Of a DNA stretch of 64,000 nt, positions 35,149 to 43,598 are shown one piece after another. The DNA is from CAVXFB01 sp963760935. GTDB lineage: Bacteria > Planctomycetota > Planctomycetia > Pirellulales > Thermoguttaceae. Position numbers and translations under genes: made by a program. Positions within the stretch are counted from its first letter, which is position 1, and every line of letters begins with the position of its first letter. The DNA lies in assembly GCA_963760935.1 (NCBI GenBank), contig CAVXFB010000002.1, positions 339,080 to 403,079 on the forward strand, written 5' to 3'. The notes under the pieces are model-generated. The model saw only the letters and a list, made by a program, of their open reading frames with translations, made no database searches and was not told the origin of the DNA.

Positions 35149-36008
35149 ATGCTTATGGCTGCACTGGCTCTGATGATCGCCATTCCCTTGCTTGCCAACG
35201 CATTATTACGACGTAAGGTAGTCGCATTTCTGGTATCCGTGCCATTTGGCGTCTTCGTGCTGTGGGCGTCGATGCTGTGGAATGAAACGCATGCACCAGG
35301 CTCTGATTTGGATATAGTGTTTGGCTTCGCCTGCGTTCTATGGGCGGCTGTAGTAGTGTTCGCATACGCCGTGATTTCAGCTCTCTTCGCTCTCATGGCG
35401 CGAATTATTCGTCATCGAAACGTCGTACAACCGAATGACGGCGAGACAGGAGTCACTTCAGGTCGGAACCTTGGTCCAAAGGTTTTGTTGGTCCTGATGA
35501 TCTTTGTACTACTGACGGCGCCGACGCTGTTTTTGTTTTGGCCCGCGGCGATTAACGTTGCGATTACCGTTGAGCCCAGTTCTTTTGCTCGCTACGACGA
35601 TGGCGCAGGTAATCTGCCTCTTGCGCATGGTTTCGGATCACCAATCGATCGGACCGACCTGTGTGGCTGCTAGAATCAACCCACGTGCAGCACGAACTTG
35701 TCGACGGCAAATGGAGTTACCACGCTACGTCAGCTACAACCGGCGTTTTGAAGCCCGGCCAATGGATGGCACCGCCTTATCATTGGAGAGCCATACGCGG
35801 TAGCGAATCGACCAATGTTTTCGCGGGTCCGATATCCGAAAATGCTGTCGAGACAAAAATAGCATTTCCATTCACAACAGACTGGTTTCCAAAGAAGGTT
35901 CATTGGGTTATCAGCCCGGTTGCGAAAATCGTGAAGAGAGGGAACGATTATTTTGCAGAGATTAAGGAAGGCACGAGCCAAGAGGAGCAAGTCCTTCCGC
36001 TTCCATAA
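35149..36008 (+). pseudogene. Hypothetical membrane protein, frameshifted
   Basis: The first part (from 35149) has four hydrophobic segments and runs into a stop after HGFGSPIDRTDLCGC. If one base is added at about 35631-35636 (TTTCGG to TTCCGG-like), the frame reads HGFRITNRSDRPVWLLE and continues to 36008 (FAGPISENAVE, VISPVAKIVKRGNDYF). The TNRSDRPV stretch is common in planctomycete proteins, which supports one 286-residue gene. Function unknown. Confidence 0.6.
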
Positions 36009-36032
36009 CCGCACTTTGGTCAGCGACGCGCC

Positions 36033-36497
36033 ATGAAGAACAGAATCTTGATAGGTGTTTTGCTCGTGTCTAATGCCGTCACGGGTATAGCGTTACTTCG
36101 CGTTGCTTGGCTGAAGATGATGTGGCAGAATGAGGCGACTAACAACGCCCAATTTCTCGCGAGCTTGTGGGCTGCGAACGACTACGACAAGGAAAAACTG
36201 GTCAAGTTACGCCTAAAGGTCGAGGACGAACCGAAGGGGGCCACCTGCGAGCCACGGGAATTCGACGGCGGTTTCGTAGTGCGAAACTGGATTGGTTATA
36301 CCGACCCGTTCCCAATTCTGGGAGGGCTAGAATCGCCGAGCGTTCAAACTGCTCGTGTCATTGTCGAGAAATACAACCTAAGGATGCAAGAAATGCACGA
36401 GCATCCTGACGAGTACAAGAAACGGCGAGCCGAGGAAATTGAGTATTGGCGTGAAAACGTGCTGAAAAAGAAGGCGAAGACCGAGACGCTTCGCTAA
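36033..36497 (+). CDS. Hypothetical protein with N-terminal membrane anchor
   Basis: 154 residues. One hydrophobic helix at the start (ILIGVLLVSNAVTGIALL), then a mainly helical, charged soluble part ending in lysine-rich residues. Third gene of the small membrane-protein group beginning at 34423, 24 bp after the previous one. No family recognised. Confidence 0.55.
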   Translation: MKNRILIGVLLVSNAVTGIALLRVAWLKMMWQNEATNNAQFLASLWAANDYDKEKLVKLRLKVEDEPKGATCEPREFDGGFVVRNWIGYTDPFPILGGLESPSVQTARVIVEKYNLRMQEMHEHPDEYKKRRAEEIEYWRENVLKKKAKTETLR

Positions 36498-36639
36498 AGC
36501 GATTCGTTTGGCGATATTCGACTGCTACGCCTGACGGCGATCTTCTCTGTTGATTCATTGCCCCGGCATCTTCTTGCGCTGGCTGGGTTTCGGTTTCTGC
36601 CTCACTCGCTTTGCTAATGTGGATTGTTGGAGGTCTATC

Positions 36640-36861
36640 TTGGCCGACAACAAGCCTAAGCTCACTACCGACCAGCGCGACGAGATTCTGCGGCGTTTTG
36701 CGGCCGGGGAGCCGGTCGCCCGGCTGGCTGGCGACTACGGCGTCTGCGTAGGGTCAATCCGCAAACTCTGCACGCGGCGAGGCCCTCACCCTTGCCCTCT
36801 CCCAAAGCAACATTATGCATCAGCTAGCACGGGACGGGATGATATAGGTAAACGTACATAG
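36640..36861 (+). CDS. Small HTH protein with repeat-derived tail
   Basis: 73 residues from a TTG start with GGAGG (36629-36633) ideally placed. LTTDQRDEILRRFAAGEPVA then RLAGDYGVCVGSIRKLCTRR is a homeodomain-like or resolvase-like helix-turn-helix. The last part (GPHPCPLPKQHYAS) is translated from a CCCTTGCCCTCTCCC repeat, so the repeat has replaced the original C-terminus. DNA binding is inferred. Confidence 0.6.
   Translation: MADNKPKLTTDQRDEILRRFAAGEPVARLAGDYGVCVGSIRKLCTRRGPHPCPLPKQHYASASTGRDDIGKRT
36781..36805. repeat. REP-like repeat (half palindrome) inside the HTH gene
   Basis: GGCCCTCACCCTTGCCCTCT and CCCAAAG at 36781-36805: the left half of the family seen complete at 51668 and 37331. 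Its right half is missing. Confidence 0.7.
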
Positions 36862-36876
36862 CGTGAATTATCAGCC

Positions 36877-36957
36877 AAGTAGGGTGCGTGCTCGCACGCA
36901 CCATGAGGCCAATACGGGCATGGCGGTAATTGGTGCGTGCAAGCACGCACCCTACTT
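36877..36957. repeat. Nested inverted repeat between two genes
   Basis: The arms AAGTAGGGTGCGTGC...GCACGCACC (36877-36902) and GGTGCGTGC...GCACGCACCCTACTT (36932-36957) are complements. Each arm is itself a palindrome. It lies between the stop of the HTH gene and that of the convergent KAS III gene and may act as a bidirectional terminator, although no T-run is present. Confidence 0.7.
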
Positions 36958-36960
36958 CGA

Positions 36961-38205
36961 CTACCGCCACTCGATGCCCAGCATGATCACGTTGATGCCG
37001 GAACCGATGCCGAGTAGCGCCACATGATCGACGGGGCGCAAATGTCCGCTTTCGATGCCGATGGCGGCCGTCATTGGCAGCGCCACCGCCCCGGTGTTGC
37101 CGAGTTGCTGGTACGTGGCAAAGTCGACCTGCTGATCGAGTCCGAGCGACTCGAAGAGCAGCCGGTGATGGGCCCGGCCGACTTGATGGCAGAATGTCTT
37201 CTGAATGTCGCCGGTCGCCCAGCCCATCTCCTTACCGAACGCAGCGAAGCACGATTGGGCGGCCGTCACTCCTTCGCGCATGAGCGCCTCGGAGTCGGTC
37301 CACATCAACAGCGGCGGGCCGCTGACTCTGCCCTCACCCCCTGCCCCTCTCCCAAAGGGAGAGGGGAGCGACTTGCTGCCCTCACCCCCTGCCGATCTCC
37401 CAAAGGGTGCGGAAAGCGACTTGCTGCCGTCGCCCTCTGCCGATCTCTCAAAGGGTGCGGAAAGCGACTTGCCGCCCTCACCCCCGGCCCCTCTCCCAAA
37501 AGGCGAGGGGAGATTGTCCGTCGGCCGCGGTGTATGCCCACCCTGGCACAATTCGCAGTGGTCGGTTGCCGTTTGCATCACGCCGCCCAGCAAGCGGTTG
37601 CCCGTGCGGCTCAACTCTCGGTTGCAAAGGACGATCGCCGCGCTGCCCGAGCCGATCGTCAGCGAGGCGAACGCGGCCTTGATGTCGTTGCGCGACAGGG
37701 CGTTGTTGGTGTTGAGATGCTCGATCGTAGCTTCGACCAGAGCCCGGCCACTTTCAGTGCCTACGACCACGCCGGCGCGAATCTGCCCTAGCTCGATCAT
37801 GTTCGCCACTTGCACAACACCGTTGAGTAGGCCGAGGCACGCATTCGACACGTCGTAGACCGCGCAGCCGCTGGGCAGCCCCAGGCGATGATGCACGCCG
37901 CAGGCGGTGGCCGGTTCGAGAAAATCGCGGCAGACTGACCCGTGCACCAGCGCGCCGATGTGCGTCCGGTCGATTCCGGCGGCTCGGATTGCCTTTTCGG
38001 CCGTCTCGACGCTCTTTTCGCTCGGCAGCATACCCGGCGGCCAGAAGCGTCGCTCGGCAATGCCGGTCATCAATTCGAGCCGCCCCTCGGGCAGCCGCAG
38101 CCGCTTATACAGCGGTTCGAGCCGCGCCTCGATCTCGGCCGACGTGACGATCTCTTCGGGCAGCGTGTAGGCGATCGTCTCCAGACAGACGTTTTGATAG
38201 TGCAT
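36961..38205 (-). CDS. Beta-ketoacyl-ACP synthase III-like (FabH family) with in-frame repeat insert
   Basis: 414 residues. Catalytic C123 (VSNACLGLLNG), H340 (KTFCHQVGRAHH) and N370 (YQQLGNTGAV) form the KAS III Cys-His-Asn triad. Between the two halves, residues about 231-293 are four 16-residue units of type SPFGRGAGGEGxKSL, encoded by four 48-bp repeats at 37331-37519. The frame is kept, so the protein may still fold with a loop. Could be a starter-unit enzyme for the lipid operon 5 kb away, but that is only proximity. ATG 38205 is chosen over 38229 or 38244 on homology. Confidence 0.85.
   Translation of the reverse strand: MHYQNVCLETIAYTLPEEIVTSAEIEARLEPLYKRLRLPEGRLELMTGIAERRFWPPGMLPSEKSVETAEKAIRAAGIDRTHIGALVHGSVCRDFLEPATACGVHHRLGLPSGCAVYDVSNACLGLLNGVVQVANMIELGQIRAGVVVGTESGRALVEATIEHLNTNNALSRNDIKAAFASLTIGSGSAAIVLCNRELSRTGNRLLGGVMQTATDHCELCQGGHTPRPTDNLPSPFGRGAGGEGGKSLSAPFERSAEGDGSKSLSAPFGRSAGGEGSKSLPSPFGRGAGGEGRVSGPPLLMWTDSEALMREGVTAAQSCFAAFGKEMGWATGDIQKTFCHQVGRAHHRLLFESLGLDQQVDFATYQQLGNTGAVALPMTAAIGIESGHLRPVDHVALLGIGSGINVIMLGIEWR
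37331..37519. repeat. Four 48-bp tandem repeats of the REP family inside a gene
   Basis: Starts at 37331, 37379, 37427 and 37475, exactly 48 bp apart. Outer units keep the palindrome CCCCTCTCCCAAAGGGAGAGG; the two middle units have CCGATCTC... / ...GGGTGCGG instead, no longer complementary. A linker AGCGACTTGCTG is conserved in units 1-3. Confidence 0.92.
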
Positions 38206-38244
38206 GGGGTAGCCGGCGGGCAAAATCATTGGCGGAAAGCCCAT

Positions 38245-38761
38245 ATTGTAACGCAGTTGCGCGGAAGCTTATATCGGAGCGCGAGATGAGCCGCAAATTG
38301 GCCTCTGCTGCGCCATCTTCCGGCCAAAATTAGCCGTGCTAGCAATGCTAGCAAGCACAACATCTTGTGCGATAACGACTTATGCGGCACAAAATGCTGA
38401 AATTGCTTGCTGTTTGTACGCCGCTTCCCTAAACTCTCTGGCGACTTGCACTTCAATCGGCGGTTACACGTCGAAGCGAAAGGAAATCGACGGCCGATCG
38501 ATAGGGAAATCAGCCGGTTACGTGCCCCGCCAGAGCGCGAGATGCCGGTGGAAAGGTCTACGGACGAAGGTATCAGGGAATGATGCCTCGTGCCGCTTCT
38601 GACGCGCACGGCGACTGATGGCAGCGCGGCAGGTCGCTCTTCGGGATCCGTCTCCACCGCTGGCTCGCAGCCAAACCCTGCTCGGCTTCCCGGTGACCCA
38701 TCTCTCGGCCAGGTTTCGGCTTCTGCCTCTTGAATGACACACGACGTGTCAAGGAAGGACG
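38245..38761. other. Gene-free stretch between divergent genes
   Basis: About 515 bp between the KAS III start and the amidohydrolase-like gene. Frames here lack coding character. TGCTAGCAA is directly repeated at 38337-38345 and 38346-38354. Promoters for both genes must lie here. Confidence 0.5.
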
Positions 38762-39512
38762 ATGAAGATGGGTGCCAAACCGTTGATTGGAGTCAATGTC
38801 GATTATCGCTCGGCGCAAGGAGTCTCCGGCGTACTGCGTTCTTCATGCGGGCTACTGCAACTCGCTTATTAAGGCGGGCGCGGTTCCCATGCTAATTCCG
38901 CCTCTGGACGACGAGGCGGACGTCCGGCGCGTGCTCAATCTCCTGGACGGCGTGCTGTTCATCGGCGGGGCCGACCTCGATTGCCGCCAAGATGGCTTCA
39001 TGTTGCATCCGTCGATGCGGGTGCTCGATTCACGGCGCGAGACGTTTGATCGCCGCCTGATGAATATGGTCGCCCAGCGGCACATGCCGGTGATGGGCAT
39101 CGGTTGCGGCATGCAATTGCTCAACATATCGCAAGGCGGCAACCTGTTCCTCCATCTGCCCGAGGACATGCCCAAGGCATTGCCGCATCTCGATGCCATG
39201 GATCCCAACCATCGCCACGCCCTGGAAATCGAGATGGGCACGATCATGGAACGGGTCTACGGCGAAGGCGAAATCCGCGTCAACAGCATGCACCACATGG
39301 CGATTGACGACGTGGCCCCCGGCTTCGCTGTCACGGCACGATGCCCGGATGGCGTGATCGAGGCCATCGAGAGCACGATGGACGACTGGTTCGCCTTCGG
39401 CACACAGTTCCACCCCGAGCACGAATCGGCCTCGGCGCTCGATCTTCGCATCTTCGAGGAGTTCATCGCCGGCATCACCGGAGAAGTATTGGAAGTGCGC
39501 CTGGTCGCATAG
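38762..39512 (+). pseudogene. Gamma-glutamyl hydrolase-like class-I amidotransferase (PuuD/C26), frameshifted start
   Basis: Class-I glutamine amidotransferase fold. From ATG 38762 (GGAAGGA upstream) the frame reads MKMGAKPLIGVNVDYRS, then about 38808-38816 it shifts to KESPAYCVLHAGY and runs to 39512. Core motifs: GGADLD (residue near 60), the nucleophile elbow VMGIGCGMQLLNI with the catalytic cysteine, and the histidine-glutamate pair QFHPEHE. If the shift is real the gene would start at 38796. One extra base or a lost dinucleotide in GCGCGC would explain it. Predicted to hydrolyse gamma-glutamyl amides; substrate unknown. Confidence 0.85.
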
Positions 39513-39974
39513 CCGAGACGTCGGCGGAATGGTCGCTTGCCTCGTGCCGTCGGACGATAGCAAATGTCGGCGGCGGATTTGGCCGTCGTGAGAGCCTGTG
39601 ATTGTTTACAAAACACCATCGTAGAAGGGGTGACTCCAGTCGCCGACGTTCCGGTCTGCGGACGCACAATCGGCAACTGGAGTCGCCTCCTACGACAAAT
39701 CACAGGCTGTCAGCTTATCGACTGGGTAGTTGCCCATCTGGGCCGCCCGAGCCTGGTGCGTGTCGTATTGGGGCTAATTGCCGCTCAACTGCTTGGCGCT
39801 GACCGCCGGGAACCTCCACCCGAAAAGTCGGCCTGCCCCTCGCTACGGCCCGCAATATCGGCTAGAATATCGTCAATGTGGGAGGCGACTCCGACTATGT
39901 TGGGAGATAGGCCTCCGACAATCGCTCGGCGTGAGGCGATGCTTCCGACAGTCCCTTTGCGAGGTCGATGCTGA
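39513..39974. other. Gene-free stretch upstream of rsfS with an inverted-repeat element
   Basis: About 460 bp; the element at 39593-39708 fills part of it. Beyond that I see only the leader of rsfS. No credible ORF. Confidence 0.55.
39593..39708. repeat. 116-bp MITE-like inverted repeat
   Basis: Outer arms AGCCTGTGATT and its complement AATCACAGGCT; inner arms CGTAG..GACTCCAGTCGCCGA (39620-39646) and TCGGCAACTGGAGTCGCC...CTACG (39670-39695). No coding capacity. No relation to the CTAG repeats. Confidence 0.75.
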
Positions 39975-40370
39975 ATGAGCAACAAGAATGTCTGCGCTGA
40001 GGCGGAGTTGCGGCAGCCCAACACGGGGCTCGAACGGGCCTTGCTGGCCGCCCAAACCGCCGAGGATAACCGCGGCACCGACATTGTCGTTCTCGATATG
40101 CGCGAGCTGACGCCCGTCTTCGACTATTTCGTGGTCGTCAGCGGAACCAGCCGGCGCCAGTTGCACGCCATGAGCGAAGAGATCGACCACGTCTTGGAAG
40201 ACCAATGTGGCGACCGTCGGCTAGGCATCGAAGGTTACGAAGAAAGCCGCTGGATTCTCCTGGACTATGGCGATCTGATCGTCCATCTGTTTGAGCCCGA
40301 GATGCGCTCGTACTACGCCCTGGAAGACCTGTGGGGGCATGCCAAGCGGGTGCCGCGAAAGCCGCGATGA
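39975..40370 (+). CDS. rsfS: Ribosomal silencing factor RsfS
   Basis: 131 residues. Binds ribosomal protein L14 and prevents joining of the subunits during starvation. Signature TDIVVLDMRELTPVFDYFVVVSG, then HAMSEEIDHVLE and YEESRWILLDYGDLIVHLFEPEMRSYYALEDLW. It overlaps argS by ATGA (40367-40370), so the two are translationally coupled. Confidence 0.95.
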   Translation: MSNKNVCAEAELRQPNTGLERALLAAQTAEDNRGTDIVVLDMRELTPVFDYFVVVSGTSRRQLHAMSEEIDHVLEDQCGDRRLGIEGYEESRWILLDYGDLIVHLFEPEMRSYYALEDLWGHAKRVPRKPR

Positions 40371-42169
40371 GCATCCTCTTAGAACTCAAGAAGCGTTTCC
40401 ACAGCGCACTCTCCGGGCTGGTCGACGATACGGCCGAGTCGTTGGAACTGATTCGCCGCAGCCAGGACCCGAAGTTCGGCGATTATCAGGCGAACTTTGC
40501 CATGCCGCTGGGCAAACGCCTGCGCCGCCCACCGCGCGACGTGGCGGCCGACGTGATTGCCCGGCTCGATGTGGACGATCTCTGCCAACCACCCGAAATC
40601 GCCGGCCCGGGCTTCATTAACCTGCGACTGCGCGACGATAGGCTCGCCAATCGACTCGTTGCCGCCGTGACCGACCAGCGGTTAGGTATTTCGCCGGTCG
40701 CGCAGTCGCGAACGTTCGTCGTCGATTTTTCTTCGCCCAACGTAGCCAAGCCGATGCACGTGGGCCACATCCGCTCGACCGTGATCGGCGACGCCTTGTG
40801 CCGCGTGCTGCGATTCCTCGGTCATAATGTCATCAGCGACAATCACATCGGCGACTGGGGCACGCAGTTCGGCATGATCCTCTACGGCTGGCGCCATTTT
40901 CGCGATGAGGCCGCCTATCGCCAGAATCCCGTGGCCGAGCTCGCCCGGCTGTATCGGCTTGTCCGCCGACTAATTGACCTGCAAGAGGCGAAGGATGCGC
41001 CGCCGAAGGAGCAGGCCGATTCTGAGTTGGTTCGTTTTTCGGCCGAGCATCCGAATATCGCTCAGGCCGTGCTGGCCGAAACGGTCAAGCTGCACGCCGG
41101 CGATCCGGAAAGCCGCCGGTTGTGGGCCGAGTTCCTGCCGTTTTGCGAGGACGAGATCGAACGGATGTACGGCCGCCTGGATGTGACGTTCGATCATACC
41201 TTGGGCGAGAGTTTTTACGAGGAACGGCTCGGTCCGCTCGTTGATGAACTGCTTCAGCGCGGCATCGCCCGATATAGCGACGGCGCGGTGTGCGTCTTTC
41301 TCGAAGGTCAGAAGGTGCCCCTGTTGGTGCGAAAGAAGGACGGGGCATTTCTGTACGGCACGACCGACCTGGCGACCATCCGCTATCGCATGGATGAGTG
41401 GCGGCCCGACGCAATCCTCTACGTGGTCGACCATCGCCAATCGCTGCACTTCCAACAGCTTTTTGCCGCCGCCCGGCTCATGGGCTACAATGACGTGGAG
41501 TTGGAGCACGTCAGTTTCGGCACGGTGCTGGGCGACGACAACCGTCCATTCAAGACGCGTTCGGGCGACACCGTTGGGTTGGAAGGTCTGCTCGACGAGG
41601 CTGTGCGCCGCGCCGGCGAGATCGTCGTGGCCAATGACGACGCCAAGCCCGGTGGACCCGAGCTTTCGCCCGACGAGCGCCGCGAGGTTGCCGAGTCGGT
41701 CGGCATCGCCGCGCTAAAATATGCCGACCTGTCGCAGAACCGGACGAGCGACTACGTCTTCAGCTACGACAAGATGCTGGCGATGAACGGCAACACGGCC
41801 ACGTACCTGCAATACGCCTACGCCCGAGTGCGAAGCATCTTTGCCAAAGGCAACGTCGATGTGGACGAACTTCGTCGATCGGGCGCCCCGATCATCCTCA
41901 GTTCGCCGGCCGAGCGGGCTCTGGGCCTGGAGCTGCTCCGCTTCTCCGAGGCCCTCGACATGACCGTGTCCGACTATCGCCCCAATCAGCTCACGGCCTA
42001 CCTGTTCGATCTGGCGAATCGCTATTTCACGTTCTACGAGCAGTGCCCCGTGCTCGTCGCCGCCACGCAAGAGCTGCGCCAGAGCCGCCTGCTCCTGTGC
42101 GATCTAACGGCCCGCACTATTCGGAAGGGGCTGGAACTGCTGGGCATTAAAGTGGTCGAGCGGATGTAA
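40367..42169 (+). CDS. argS: Arginine-tRNA ligase
   Basis: 600 residues, normal length. Class-I enzyme charging tRNA-Arg. N-terminal Arg-tRNA-synthetase domain, HIGH-type motif VAKPMHVGHIRSTVIGDAL near residue 130, KMSKS equivalent FKTRSGDTVGL near 395, and the anticodon-binding DALR domain at the end (LLRFSEALDMTVSDYRPNQL). ATG 40367 overlaps the rsfS stop. Its last 264 bp (41905-42168) are duplicated downstream at 42896-43159, and this copy retains the ordinary TAA stop. Confidence 0.96.
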   Translation: MSILLELKKRFHSALSGLVDDTAESLELIRRSQDPKFGDYQANFAMPLGKRLRRPPRDVAADVIARLDVDDLCQPPEIAGPGFINLRLRDDRLANRLVAAVTDQRLGISPVAQSRTFVVDFSSPNVAKPMHVGHIRSTVIGDALCRVLRFLGHNVISDNHIGDWGTQFGMILYGWRHFRDEAAYRQNPVAELARLYRLVRRLIDLQEAKDAPPKEQADSELVRFSAEHPNIAQAVLAETVKLHAGDPESRRLWAEFLPFCEDEIERMYGRLDVTFDHTLGESFYEERLGPLVDELLQRGIARYSDGAVCVFLEGQKVPLLVRKKDGAFLYGTTDLATIRYRMDEWRPDAILYVVDHRQSLHFQQLFAAARLMGYNDVELEHVSFGTVLGDDNRPFKTRSGDTVGLEGLLDEAVRRAGEIVVANDDAKPGGPELSPDERREVAESVGIAALKYADLSQNRTSDYVFSYDKMLAMNGNTATYLQYAYARVRSIFAKGNVDVDELRRSGAPIILSSPAERALGLELLRFSEALDMTVSDYRPNQLTAYLFDLANRYFTFYEQCPVLVAATQELRQSRLLLCDLTARTIRKGLELLGIKVVERM

Positions 42170-42205
42170 GTTCGCGGTGCCTCTAGCCGGAGACTCGTAA
42201 GCGGA

Positions 42206-42865
42206 CTAAGGGTCTAGCTCCTGAAGTCGCACCTTAATGTCCTCACGATCAGAGGCAAGTTTGATGGCACATTCGTAAGCGTAGCGAGCGATATCACGAT
42301 AGCCCCTCGCGCGGCAGGCGTCGCCAAGTTCTAGGTTGAGTTCCACGTCCCACGGTGCGACTGCTAGCCCGCGTTCGACCGCGCGATCGATCATGTCCCA
42401 TTCGATGAACTGGTCCGATCGCTTGTGCTTTGCCTGGCGTATTTCCCACCAGATGTCGGTGGGGACCGTTGTAGCGGCCGCTTCATCGGCACTCTCTCTT
42501 TTGCGAAGCTCTCGCTCAATAGCTCGCAGCGCCTTTCGCTGGGGGAGATCGTTTGGCCGATGCGCAACGACGTTTTGCAGTACCTCCAACCCGGTATCGA
42601 CCTCGCCTCGGCGTATAGCTTGCACGCCAAATTCCCACGCGGTAACGATTTGTGGAAGCGGCAGGCCGCTATTGTTCGTCGCCTCGGTGGGCACACGGTC
42701 GACGAACCACAGAAGCGTGCCACAATGGGGACACGGAGCATCGCCGGGTGGCCGCGATGCTTCTATACGAATCGTGTGTCCACATATTGGACAATGGTTC
42801 AGATCGCCTTCCGGTGTTCGCGTCGCTGGTACCATCTTTGTTTTACCCAACCCAAACCGCAGCAT
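42206..42865 (-). CDS. Zinc-ribbon and helical repeat protein, unknown function
   Basis: Up to 219 residues (ATG 42865, or 42835 giving 209). A four-cysteine zinc ribbon (CPICGH...CPHCGTLLWFV) near the start is followed by mostly helical, TPR-like segments (AIRRGEVDTGLEVLQNVVAHRPND; LNLELGDACRARGYRDIARYAYECAIKL). No family name can be given. It reads against argS and sits exactly between the argS 3' end and its duplicate, so it may have arrived with the duplication. Confidence 0.7.
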   Translation of the reverse strand: MLRFGLGKTKMVPATRTPEGDLNHCPICGHTIRIEASRPPGDAPCPHCGTLLWFVDRVPTEATNNSGLPLPQIVTAWEFGVQAIRRGEVDTGLEVLQNVVAHRPNDLPQRKALRAIERELRKRESADEAAATTVPTDIWWEIRQAKHKRSDQFIEWDMIDRAVERGLAVAPWDVELNLELGDACRARGYRDIARYAYECAIKLASDREDIKVRLQELDP

Positions 42866-42895
42866 AATCGCTTTACAACGGAATCACAAGCCGTT

Positions 42896-43160
42896 GCCGG
42901 CCGAGCGGGCTCTGGGCCTTGAACTGCTCCGCTTCTCGGAAGCGCTCGATATGACGGTGTCCGACTATCGCCCCAACCAACTTACGGCGTACCTGTTCGA
43001 CCTGGCGAATCGCTATTTCACGTTCTACGAGCAGTGCCCCGTGCTCGTCGCCGCCACGCCAGAGCTGCGCCAGAGCCGCCTGCTCCTGTGCGATCTAACG
43101 GCCCACACTATTCGGAAGGGGCTGGAACTGCTGGGCATTAAAGTGGTCGAGCGGATGTAG
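42896..43160 (+). pseudogene. argS: Duplicated 3' end of argS
   Basis: 264 bp matching argS 41905-42168 with an offset of 991 bp. It encodes the last 88 residues of the DALR domain in frame (LGLELLRFSEALDMTVSDY...) and ends at TAG 43158-43160. No start codon or upstream part exists. Against argS, I count 12 synonymous differences in the first half and only two, both changing an amino acid (Q to P, R to H), in the second half. Confidence 0.92.
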
Positions 43161-43236
43161 GGCACTTTTTGTCGCGCAGTGACCTCTGTTCCGCGATCAC
43201 GGTCCTACCGCGGACCTTGCGCGGCCGGGCGAAATG

Positions 43237-43428
43237 CTAGGCGCACTCGGCTTCCTCCAAAGCAGGAAACCAACTCTCCATGTTGTGGAGCTCGCCCCTC
43301 TGGATCGGCAAATAGCGCGGGGCATTGAAGCCGAGTTTCACCCGATTCCCTCGGACTTCCACCACCACGACCTCGATGTCGTCGCCCAAATACACGCGCT
43401 CGCCAGGTTTTCGACCAAGGACCAACAT
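43237..43428 (-). CDS. csrA: Carbon storage regulator CsrA
   Basis: 63 residues (MLVLGRKPGERVYLGDDIEV...). RNA-binding beta-swapped dimer that binds GGA motifs near ribosome sites and blocks or stabilises mRNAs. The conserved N-terminal MLVLxRKxGExI stretch and VVVVEVRGNRVKLGFNAP core are present. GGAGGTGATCGCATG puts an ideal Shine-Dalgarno before ATG 43428. The longer open frame to 43485 is not used. Flagellar partner FliW is not in the window. Confidence 0.95.
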   Translation of the reverse strand: MLVLGRKPGERVYLGDDIEVVVVEVRGNRVKLGFNAPRYLPIQRGELHNMESWFPALEEAECA

Positions 43429-43598
43429 GCGATCACCTCCTTGCAGGTAAGTGCGACTACGATTGCGTTCCGAATTGCATCCCACTGTCGAGCAAACTGA
43501 AGGGACATATCCCCAGCGTCTACGCTAGCACGAAGCGGTGAGGCGAGCATTAGATTCCGGTCAGAAATGGGCGTGCCGAGGCGAAAAGCGGTCGGCCA

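Noticed and set aside
37331..37519. Possible CRISPR-like array (four repeats with regular spacing)
   Set aside because: Units are directly adjacent with no unique spacers, are part of a palindromic repeat family and lie in a reading frame.
38226..38657. 143-codon minus-strand ORF between KAS III and the amidotransferase-like gene
   Set aside because: Basic, low-complexity composition, overlaps promoters, and no family.
39564..39974. 136-codon plus-strand ORF covering the inverted repeat before rsfS
   Set aside because: Half of it is the repeat and it shows no coding pattern.
43161..43236. Possible terminator (T-run near 43167) after the argS remnant
   Set aside because: No stable stem precedes the T-run, so it cannot be called.
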